Part shown: one piece after another, positions 51,985 to 58,576 of the stretch
Layout of the letters: each line of letters starts with the position of its first letter
Position numbering within the stretch: position 1 is the first letter of the stretch
From: an uncultured Bacilli bacterium
Lineage (GTDB): Bacteria; Bacillota_I; Bacilli_A; RF39; UBA660
Direction of reading: 5' to 3'
DNA: 58,576 nt
Assembly: GCA_934177995.1 (NCBI GenBank)
Contig: CAKPPW010000006.1
Coordinates: 1 to 58,576, forward strand
Notes under the pieces: model-generated
Seen by the model: the letters and a program-made list of their open reading frames with translations, nothing else
Database searches by the model: none
Told to the model about the DNA's origin: nothing
Made by a program: the position numbers and the translations under genes

Positions 51985-54900
51985 ATTTTGACTCTCTTAT
52001 TCCTGTAACTGATTTTGAGATAATTGTTGCATGTTCAATTATCCTGTGATGCTTTTTTCCAAAGGCTGAAGAATACTTTTGATTTAAAAATTTAAAATTA
52101 GCATTTGTACTATTAAATTTTAATAAATTAAATAGTTGTTTTATAATATTTTCTTTTGTTTCTATATCATAAATTTCATAATTTCTATAATTAACCATAT
52201 CTTTTAAATCACTAATTAAATTACTATATAGATGATATTTACTTTCCATTTTATCAACAATGTATGTAATTATCTCATCTAAATTATGTTCATAATTAGC
52301 AACATCCTTAGTATATTTCTTATCATATACTTTCTTTAATGTATATTTATGGGTCTTCATAAAACTTTTATCAAGATTAAATTCAATTTGATTACAAACT
52401 TCAACTGTCTCAGAAGCTCCTACTAATGAGCCGATTTGATTATTCCAACTTATTATTGAATAAAATGGAATATGTTTTTTGCCTAGTTCAAATGAATCAT
52501 TATTAGATAAATTTAGTAGCTTTTTATAATAATTATTAATTATATCTTCCGATTTATTTATTAAATATATAGGAAAGCCAACTAATCTTTGACTTTCTTT
52601 TCCTTTTTTATTTATTTTTATAAGTACAGCGTAAGCAGGATTTAAACTTGTATATGCACCATATAACTCTGTTGGCATTGTTGCTTTTAATGGAACACCG
52701 GTACCACCTTTTTTATTTTTCGTTTGATTGTAAAATTCTCCACTTCTAAATTCAACCTTTTTACTAATCAAAATATCATTTCTATACAAAGTATCTTCTA
52801 CTCTTTTATTAAATTCATGAGCATCGAATAATACTTCACCTGTTTCGTTATCAACTAAGTTTTCTGAAATTTTTAGAACTATATCATTTAAATTTTCATC
52901 TAAACTATTAATTACATACCCAAATCTTAGATTTCTTCTTTTTCCTTCAGCCATTTCAACAATTTTATTATTAAGTTCTTTTACCATATCAAAATTTATT
53001 TTTCTTTTCATAAATTTTTCTTTATATTCACCTAATACTGCTGCAAGATAAGCATCATGTGCATGATGATAATCATTTATATCTCTAAATTTAAATAAGT
53101 CATATTTTTCACGATAATTGTGTGATAAATCAGCTTTTAAATAAATGACATTAGTATCTTTATGCAGATTCTTTAAAATATTAGCCACATGTTTTGTAAT
53201 TTGTCTTGTTTCTACTAATTGTCTATTGATAAATCTATTAATATCTTCTTCATTGAATTTTTCTCTTATTAAATTATGGAATTTCTTTGCTGACATTAGA
53301 CCATTATCTTTTAAATGCTTCCACCAAATTTTTTGCTTAGAATTTCTAAATTTTGAAGGTAAAACGTAACTTGCTTTTTTATCTTGATTACATTCTTTTA
53401 ATACTAATGCTTTATTATCAATTGAATCATCCTTTATTAATGATCTTGGAATAATATGATCTATTTCATATAAAGACTGGTTTTCTATATCTTCTATATT
53501 TAATGGAGTTCCAGTATATAGACATTTGCCTTCTTGTATAAAGTATAAGAATAATCTTTGGCTTGTTATCTCGTGACTATCAAGTTCATGTTTTAATTTT
53601 TTATAATTTTCTATAGAATCTTTACATCCTTTATATAAATTATTAATGTAGTCTTTTCTTGAATCTTTTCTTACTTTTTCTTCTTCACTTCTTGCCATTT
53701 CAATGGAAATATTCTTTGGTTCATATCCAATATAATCAACTAACTCTTCTACAACCTTTAGAGCTTGATATATACCCCTTTTTGTTGCAGGAGATGTGGC
53801 TAATTCTTCAACTATTGAATAGTTTAATTTCTTATTTTCTTCTTTATTATTAAACTCCTTAATCATTTCTTGAAAATTATATTTATCATCATTTATTATT
53901 TGCATAAAATTCTTATCTGTTTCATACATTAAATCTAATATTGATTTATATAATTCTGTATCTTTATCTTTATAATATTTAGTTTTTAAAAGTTTTTTAG
54001 ATAGACTTCCCCAACCTGAATATTTCTTTGCTAAAACTTTTTTTATTTGATTCTCATTTAACTTACTATAATTATCTCTAACTTTCTTTTCTAAAATATC
54101 TTTATCTTCAAATATTGTAATCCATTCTATTATTTCTTCTGCATTTTCAAGATCATAATCAGTACCAGCAAATATTCCATTTTCTCCAAAGAAATCTACA
54201 TAGGATTGCATATTATTAGCAAACTTACCATCGGCAGAATATCCAGTTATTCTAAAATTGCCACCTTCCATACTATATTCACCAATTGAAATTAAATAGT
54301 TTTTAAACTTTCTTTCCGTAATTGTACCTGATATTTTCTTAAAAAAGTCTTCTAATATTTGCTGTTGAAATTTTAATTCTAACTTTCTGTCATTTACTCT
54401 TATTTGCTTTAATTCATTCATAACTTTAAACTCAGAATATAAAATTGAGTTATTAGCAAGAGCATATTCATTTAATAAATATGTACAATGAGAAATCATT
54501 CTTTTAATAAACTTTTCTGCTGTTTTTTCTTTATCTACTACATCATCAAAATTATATGGAGTTATCTTAACATTATTAATTTTTCTTTCTAACCATGAAT
54601 TTTCACTTCTTTTTTCAGAAACTAATGGTCCAACATAATAAGGGATTCTAAATTCTAATAGTTTAACTATTTTATATGTTTTATTATCTTTTAATTTATT
54701 TAATAAGAATGGATAATATTTTCCTTGATTTTCTATTATTTTAATTAATTCTGATTTATTTAGCTGATATGGATACTTACCATTATCTGTAGTTGTTATT
54801 CTAGGAAGAAAAGTACCATTTTCAATTCTTTCTTTTACTTCTAAGTTGTATTCATCTAACAAATCTTGTTTTAGATTTTCACTACTAAATAGTGACTCTA

Positions 54901-56017
54901 GTAACTTGTTAATTTCTTTTCTAAACTCATCACAATCTATATTATTAGTAATATACTTTTCATATAAACATAAATCTTTTTTAGTTCTAAATATTTTATT
55001 GTATAGTTCACGATTATCTTTAAATAGTTCTTTTAAGAAACTTAGATCTTTCTTATGTTGCTCAAAATTTCTTACCATCAGACTAGAAATACTTGTATTT
55101 TTATTTCCTTTAAAAATCTTTTTTAAGAAAATACAATCATATATTTGTTTTAAAACATCTAATATTTCTATATTTTCTCCTAAAGCATCCTGATATTCTT
55201 CATATTTATCATCATAGTCAGTACCACTAAAGCTGATTTCAATTTTATTATCGGTTTCTAACATTAATAATTTATTAATATTACCTTTATTACCAACCAT
55301 TAATTTACCAAATTCTGTTGCAAAACTTTTATTTGTTAGTTCAGTTAAATTATCTATTAATAAAGCCTTAACATCATTTTTAGTATCTTTTAATAAGTCT
55401 GCTTCAAGTTCATCAAAATCAATTATACCAGTATAATCCTCTGGTATCTCTAACTCTTGAATATTATTTGAAAGTATTGAAAATAACTCATTTAACTTAT
55501 CTTTTATATCTAAATTATCTATATTAAAGTTGGCATTTTGGTACAAGAAGTTACCTCTATATTTTATAATATGATGAATTGCAAGATATACAAGTCTAAT
55601 ATCTTTCTTTTCAGGATTATTTATTAATTCATCTCTTAAATGATATATAGTTTTGTATTTATTTTGGTAATCTTTTAATTCTTTCTTTTCTTCTTTCGTT
55701 AAAACTATTTTTTTATTTATTTTATCATTCTCAACATATTTTGATTCTTTTAATTTTTGAAAGAAATTTTTATCAACTTTATTTATTTCTTCACTAAATT
55801 CTTCCTGAAGTAATTTTATTCTTTCACGTCTTCTATCATATCTTCTTCTAATACTTCTTTGCATTCTTCTTGATTCTGCCGTTGTTGCTTCTTCAAACAA
55901 TCTAACTCCCCAAAGTGCTTTATTGCCTTTTCGCATTACTTTTTGATTATCAGTTTCAACTACTGCCCAACCAACTGATGTTGTTCCGATATCCAATCCA
56001 ATATTGTAATTTTTCAT
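51974..56017 (-). CDS. cas9: Cas9, type II-A effector nuclease
   Basis: 1347 residues. RuvC-I has Asp9 (NIGLDIGTTSVGWAVV); the arginine-rich bridge helix follows at about 55-80 (RRMQRSIRRRYDRRRERIK). RuvC-II has Glu773 (ISIEMARSEEE), HNH has Asp853-His854 (YEIDHIIPRS) and RuvC-III has His987-Asp988 (HHAHDAYLAAV). These lie close to D10, E762, H840, D986 of the S. pyogenes protein, so both nuclease domains look intact. The C-terminal PAM domain ends in SKSVTGIRESKYEF. The two PAM arginines of S. pyogenes Cas9 are not evident, so the PAM is unpredicted. AAGGAG lies 12 bases before the ATG. Confidence 0.98.
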   Translation of the reverse strand: MKNYNIGLDIGTTSVGWAVVETDNQKVMRKGNKALWGVRLFEEATTAESRRMQRSIRRRYDRRRERIKLLQEEFSEEINKVDKNFFQKLKESKYVENDKINKKIVLTKEEKKELKDYQNKYKTIYHLRDELINNPEKKDIRLVYLAIHHIIKYRGNFLYQNANFNIDNLDIKDKLNELFSILSNNIQELEIPEDYTGIIDFDELEADLLKDTKNDVKALLIDNLTELTNKSFATEFGKLMVGNKGNINKLLMLETDNKIEISFSGTDYDDKYEEYQDALGENIEILDVLKQIYDCIFLKKIFKGNKNTSISSLMVRNFEQHKKDLSFLKELFKDNRELYNKIFRTKKDLCLYEKYITNNIDCDEFRKEINKLLESLFSSENLKQDLLDEYNLEVKERIENGTFLPRITTTDNGKYPYQLNKSELIKIIENQGKYYPFLLNKLKDNKTYKIVKLLEFRIPYYVGPLVSEKRSENSWLERKINNVKITPYNFDDVVDKEKTAEKFIKRMISHCTYLLNEYALANNSILYSEFKVMNELKQIRVNDRKLELKFQQQILEDFFKKISGTITERKFKNYLISIGEYSMEGGNFRITGYSADGKFANNMQSYVDFFGENGIFAGTDYDLENAEEIIEWITIFEDKDILEKKVRDNYSKLNENQIKKVLAKKYSGWGSLSKKLLKTKYYKDKDTELYKSILDLMYETDKNFMQIINDDKYNFQEMIKEFNNKEENKKLNYSIVEELATSPATKRGIYQALKVVEELVDYIGYEPKNISIEMARSEEEKVRKDSRKDYINNLYKGCKDSIENYKKLKHELDSHEITSQRLFLYFIQEGKCLYTGTPLNIEDIENQSLYEIDHIIPRSLIKDDSIDNKALVLKECNQDKKASYVLPSKFRNSKQKIWWKHLKDNGLMSAKKFHNLIREKFNEEDINRFINRQLVETRQITKHVANILKNLHKDTNVIYLKADLSHNYREKYDLFKFRDINDYHHAHDAYLAAVLGEYKEKFMKRKINFDMVKELNNKIVEMAEGKRRNLRFGYVINSLDENLNDIVLKISENLVDNETGEVLFDAHEFNKRVEDTLYRNDILISKKVEFRSGEFYNQTKNKKGGTGVPLKATMPTELYGAYTSLNPAYAVLIKINKKGKESQRLVGFPIYLINKSEDIINNYYKKLLNLSNNDSFELGKKHIPFYSIISWNNQIGSLVGASETVEVCNQIEFNLDKSFMKTHKYTLKKVYDKKYTKDVANYEHNLDEIITYIVDKMESKYHLYSNLISDLKDMVNYRNYEIYDIETKENIIKQLFNLLKFNSTNANFKFLNQKYSSAFGKKHHRIIEHATIISKSVTGIRESKYEF

Positions 56018-56023
56018 TTTCTC

Positions 56024-56053
56024 TTGACACTCCTTCTATATGTATGTTACTAT
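56024..56053 (+). promoter_or_regulatory. tracrRNA promoter
   Basis: Plus strand: TTGACA (56024-56029), 18-base spacer, extended -10 TGTTACTAT (56045-56053). The -35 begins seven bases upstream of the cas9 start codon (on the opposite strand), so this promoter lies in the cas9 leader. Confidence 0.7.
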
Positions 56054-56059
56054 GTACTT

Positions 56060-56152
56060 GTCTTAATACCATTTAAGATGACATAGAGAGTTAAAATAAA
56101 GGTTTTACCCTAAATACTCATTTATTTGAGAAACTGCTTAGGCAGTTTTTTT
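56060..56152 (+). ncRNA. tracrRNA: tracrRNA
   Basis: About 93 bases. The anti-repeat (56063-56087) is identical to 25 bases of the plus-strand repeat, hence complementary to the crRNA. A GAG bulge (56088-56090) and TTAAAAT then pair with the GTTTTA end, as in streptococcal duplexes. The nexus-like AAGGTTTTACCC (56099-56110) follows, then CTCA-TTTATT-TGAG (56117-56130), and the terminator AACTGC-TTAG-GCAGTT plus T7 (56132-56152). The order anti-repeat, nexus, hairpin, terminator fits type II-A tracrRNA. The start is predicted from the -10. Confidence 0.88.
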
Positions 56153-56205
56153 GTTAACTCTTAGTTTAATTTTAGCATAGACAGTTTAATTAGCAAATAC
56201 TTTAG

Positions 56206-56235
56206 TAAAAATAAAAACACTCCCCAAAGAGTATT
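56206..56235 (-). terminator. Terminator of the xse-DUF1653 unit
   Basis: Minus strand: AATACTC/GAGTGTT stem (one G-T) with a seven-base loop... followed by TTTATTTTT. Confidence 0.6.
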
Positions 56236-56241
56236 TTCTAA

Positions 56242-56498
56242 TTATGCTTTAAATTTATCTTTAACACTTTTAACATCCACTAACTCAAATCTATATTTTT
56301 GTTCCACATTGGGATATTTAATATGATCAACTTCACTTAAGAACATTTCTATAGGTCTACCCATAATGAACAGTCATCATATAATTTACGATATACTACC
56401 ATCTCCTTATGAGTTTCTGAGTCAAGAGCTATATCTTCTACTAAATAATAGTCACCCTTAAAGTGTTTATAAATCCCATGTATTACTAATTTATTCAC
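56242..56498 (-). pseudogene. DUF1653 protein gene, frameshifted
   Basis: GTG at 56498 after AAGGGTG, overlapping the xseB stop. The frame reads VNKLVIHGIYKHFKGDYYLVED...VVYRKLYDDCSLWV, typical of DUF1653 (a short beta-rich domain), then breaks at TAG. From the next frame RPIEMFLSEVDHIKYP continues the family to a stop at 56242. One missing A at about 56357-56361 restores LWVRPIEMF. Sequencing error or real disruption cannot be told apart. Function of DUF1653 is unknown. Confidence 0.75.
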
Positions 56499-56721
56499 TA
56501 ACTTCACCCTTAAATTCTTTTAAAGTGCCATCTTCACTTACTATTTCTGTAAGAGCTTTTTCTGCATCTTTTAATTCTTTATCACAGTCTTTTGCAAGAT
56601 TCATTGCTTCTGTAAAACTTTTTATAGCATCATCTAAAGCGATATCACCGTTTTCTAAAGATTTAACAAGTACTTCTAATTCACTCATTTTCTCTTCAAA
56701 CTTTTTTTCTTTCTTTTCCAT
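56491..56721 (-). CDS. xseB: Exodeoxyribonuclease VII small subunit
   Basis: 76 residues, all helical, with the family pattern KFEEKMSELEVLVKSLENGDIALDDAIKSF and the acidic end. It binds XseA to form the single-strand exonuclease. AGAGGTG precedes the ATG. It begins 11 bases after the xseA stop. Confidence 0.93.
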   Translation of the reverse strand: MEKKEKKFEEKMSELEVLVKSLENGDIALDDAIKSFTEAMNLAKDCDKELKDAEKALTEIVSEDGTLKEFKGEVSE

Positions 56722-56732
56722 CTTTTCACCTC

Positions 56733-57986
56733 TTATATAATAGTAGCTTCAATACTACCATCTTTTAATTCAATTTCTATCTTATCACTACTTTTTAAGT
56801 CTTTCACACTTCCAATAGTTTTATTATTATGTTTAATAATACTATAACCTCTATCTAAAGTCTTTAAAGGACTAAGAGCATCTAGTTTATTTATCAAAAG
56901 AAGATAATCATGCTTTTTCTTATCAAGAATACCTTGTGGCTTGCTAAAACATCTTTTAGTTAGTACTAAATTTAATCTAGCTTTTTTTCTATCTAATAAG
57001 TTTTTGTAGCTAGTAACAAGTCTATCTTCTAAATAATCTAACTTCATGGTCTTACTAGCATATAAATCGATTGGATTATTCAAAATATAACTATCTTTTA
57101 CTTTTAATAATCTTTTCTTTTTTAATTCAAGAATAGTATTAATATTTTTAACACTACGAAGCTTTAACTGGTCAATATAGTTAATTACATCAGCTTTATT
57201 AGGTACAGCAAGCTCTGCAGCTCCTGTAGGTGTTGGTGCTCTAAGATCTGCTACAAAATCTGCTATAGTAAAATCTATCTCATGACCTACAGCACTAATA
57301 ACGGGGATAGAACAGTCATATATTGCTCTTGCTACTATCTCTTCATTAAAAGCCCATAAGTCTTCGATAGAGCCACCACCTCTACCTACTATTAAAACAT
57401 CTAGATTATACTCTTCCGCTCTTTTTATTTGTCTTACAATATCTTCTTTAGCATTCTCACCTTGGACAAGAGCTGGGAACAAAACAACTTCTACTAATGG
57501 GAATCTTCTATTAATAGTAGAAATAATATCCCTAATAGCTGCTCCAGTAGAGGCAGTTATTACTCCTACCCTTTCTGGTATTCTAGGTATTTTTTTCTTA
57601 TGACTTTCTAAAAATAACCCTTCATTAGCAAGTTTCTTCTTTAATTGTTCAAAAGCCACATATAAGTTTCCTACTCCATCATCATGCATCTCATTTACAT
57701 AGATTTGATAACCACCCGTTGCTTCATAAACTGATATTTTACCTTTAACTAGTATCTTCATTCCATCTTCTGGGCTAAATTTAACACTTCTTGCACTACT
57801 TGCAAACATAACAGCATTAATTCTGCTACCTTCATCTTTAATGGTAAAATAAAAATGCCCTCTAGTATGAGCCTTAAAATTAGATATTTCCCCTTTTAAA
57901 TAAACTTCTTGTAAATTAATATCATTATCTATTTTATATTTAATATATCTAGTTAACTGAGTAACTGTTAAATACTCATTCTGCAT
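56733..57986 (-). CDS. xseA: Exodeoxyribonuclease VII large subunit
   Basis: 417 residues from the ATG at 57986 (AAGAGG upstream). The N-terminal OB fold (LKGEISNFKAHTRGHFYFTIKDE, cut) is followed by the catalytic core with GVITASTGAAIRDIISTINRRFPL and VGRGGGSIEDLWAFNEEIVARAI near 200. SAVGHEIDFTIADFVADLRAPTPTGAAELA is the diagnostic stretch. The C-terminal part is a coiled coil. It overlaps the nusB end by 11 bases. Confidence 0.96.
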   Translation of the reverse strand: MQNEYLTVTQLTRYIKYKIDNDINLQEVYLKGEISNFKAHTRGHFYFTIKDEGSRINAVMFASSARSVKFSPEDGMKILVKGKISVYEATGGYQIYVNEMHDDGVGNLYVAFEQLKKKLANEGLFLESHKKKIPRIPERVGVITASTGAAIRDIISTINRRFPLVEVVLFPALVQGENAKEDIVRQIKRAEEYNLDVLIVGRGGGSIEDLWAFNEEIVARAIYDCSIPVISAVGHEIDFTIADFVADLRAPTPTGAAELAVPNKADVINYIDQLKLRSVKNINTILELKKKRLLKVKDSYILNNPIDLYASKTMKLDYLEDRLVTSYKNLLDRKKARLNLVLTKRCFSKPQGILDKKKHDYLLLINKLDALSPLKTLDRGYSIIKHNNKTIGSVKDLKSSDKIEIELKDGSIEATII

Positions 57987-58389
57987 CTTTATCCTCTTCA
58001 TGATATATCTTATCTAAAACACCATTTAACATCTTCACAACTGATTCTTCACTATATTTCTTAGATAAATTTATTGCTTCACCAATTACTACTTTCTTTG
58101 GTGTATCTGTATAGATAAGTTCATAAATAGCTATTTCAAAAATTGCTTGATCTACCATATTTAATCTATTTATTTCCCAGTTAATTAAATATTTATTAGC
58201 TTTTTTATCTAATTCTTCTTTTTTAAGGATTACTTCATTTACAATATTTTCAATAAACTCTTTATTACGTCCTTCAATATCCATAAACATTTCATCTAAA
58301 TCATAACTAGCTTTTGCTTTTTCAAAGACAGATACTTGATAAAGAATCCTCATAGCCATCTCTCTTGCTCCACTACGTGTCTCTTCCAT
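57976..58389 (-). CDS. nusB: Transcription antitermination factor NusB
   Basis: 137 residues, all helical. AREMAMRILYQVSVF at the N-terminus, ANKYLINWEINRLNMVDQAIFEIAIYEL in the middle and PKKVVIGEAINLSKKYSEE at the end are the family blocks. With NusE (S10) it supports antitermination in rRNA operons. GAGGTGAT precedes the ATG. It heads nusB-xseA-xseB. Confidence 0.94.
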   Translation of the reverse strand: MEETRSGAREMAMRILYQVSVFEKAKASYDLDEMFMDIEGRNKEFIENIVNEVILKKEELDKKANKYLINWEINRLNMVDQAIFEIAIYELIYTDTPKKVVIGEAINLSKKYSEESVVKMLNGVLDKIYHEEDKDAE

Positions 58390-58413
58390 TAATTATCACC
58401 TCACAACAACTTT

Positions 58414-58442
58414 ATTATACTAAGAAAAAGACCTATTTACAA
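58414..58442 (-). promoter_or_regulatory. Promoter of nusB-xseA-xseB
   Basis: Minus strand: TTGTAA (58437-58442), 17-base spacer, TATAAT (58414-58419). Confidence 0.7.
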
Positions 58443-58576
58443 GCAAAAAAAGAATTTGAGTTTCGGTTTTTTCTAAAAAACTATTAGGTAAAACTATAAT
58501 TTTTTAAGTTTCATCACATTAACTAGAAAAATCAATAAATTAATTATAAATATTCATTTTAAGGCACACCAATTTA

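Noticed and set aside
49220..56152. Type II-C assignment of the CRISPR locus
   Set aside because: csn2 is present, the repeat starts GTTTTAG and Cas9 is 1347 residues, all pointing to II-A.
1..58576. Mollicute genetic code (TGA as Trp)
   Set aside because: Several genes, such as rnhC and xerD, end in TGA at the expected length, and Trp is encoded by TGG.

Overview
The window is a very A+T-rich bacterial chromosome segment. It looks like a low-GC Bacillota (Firmicutes), most likely class Bacilli or an Erysipelotrichales/RF39-like gut lineage. Reasons: AGGAGG-type ribosome sites, Firmicutes synteny (xerD-deoB, a divergent lexA with an SOS peptide, TmcAL, SpoIIM and SpoIVB homologues), a LexA box of the CGAAC-N4-GTTYG type, and a type II-A CRISPR system. 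TGA is used as a stop and Trp is TGG, so the standard bacterial code applies. The taxon is inferred from gene content only.

Left part (1-7 kb): the 3' end of an AAA+ ATPase paired with a DUF2201/VWA protein, then a 1.17 kaa thioester-domain adhesin with nine SpaA/Cna-B-type repeats and a sortase signal, a decayed insertion sequence, and RNase HIII. From 7 to 34.6 kb is mostly housekeeping: CvpA, thioredoxin, YigZ, an AI-2E-family permease, two small P-loop kinases, alaS and holA. Next come a frameshifted HExxH peptidase, two orphan proteins flanking a tRNA-Glu gene, tcdA, lexA with a divergent SOS-controlled 46-residue membrane peptide, polA-mutM, a MoxR-DUF58-VWA-VWA-TPR operon (Bat-like), pyk, gmk, tmcAL, ydcF, xerD and deoB. 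A gene-poor, extremely A+T-rich gap of about 0.6 kb lies at 34.86-35.48 kb beside an XRE-type regulator.

From 36.3 to 44.9 kb (minus strand) lies a compact NAD(P) cluster: pncA-pncB-NUDIX-nadE-prs-like-nadD-nadK-pncC, with an NrtR-type regulator just upstream. Together these can take nicotinamide or NMN to NADP and supply PRPP locally. A consensus promoter in front of pncA is followed by palindromes that are good operator candidates. mnmA, an orphan protein, a SpoIIM-like membrane protein, small proteins and a SpoIVB-type serine peptidase follow.

From 49.2 to 56.2 kb is a complete type II-A CRISPR-Cas locus on the minus strand: cas9 (1347 aa, all RuvC/HNH residues present), cas1, cas2, csn2, a leader ending in the ATTTGAG anchor, and an array of 12 repeats of 36 bp plus one decayed terminal repeat, with 12 spacers of exactly 30 bp. 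The tracrRNA is on the opposite strand just upstream of cas9 and can be read completely: promoter, anti-repeat, nexus, hairpin and terminator. The right end holds nusB-xseA-xseB and a frameshifted DUF1653 gene.

I did not find a clearly new multi-gene defence system. The most distinctive signals are the CRISPR locus with an unpredicted PAM, the LexA-boxed membrane peptide, the NrtR-NAD regulon, the IS leader that appears to hide its own ribosome site, and several lineage-specific orphan genes.
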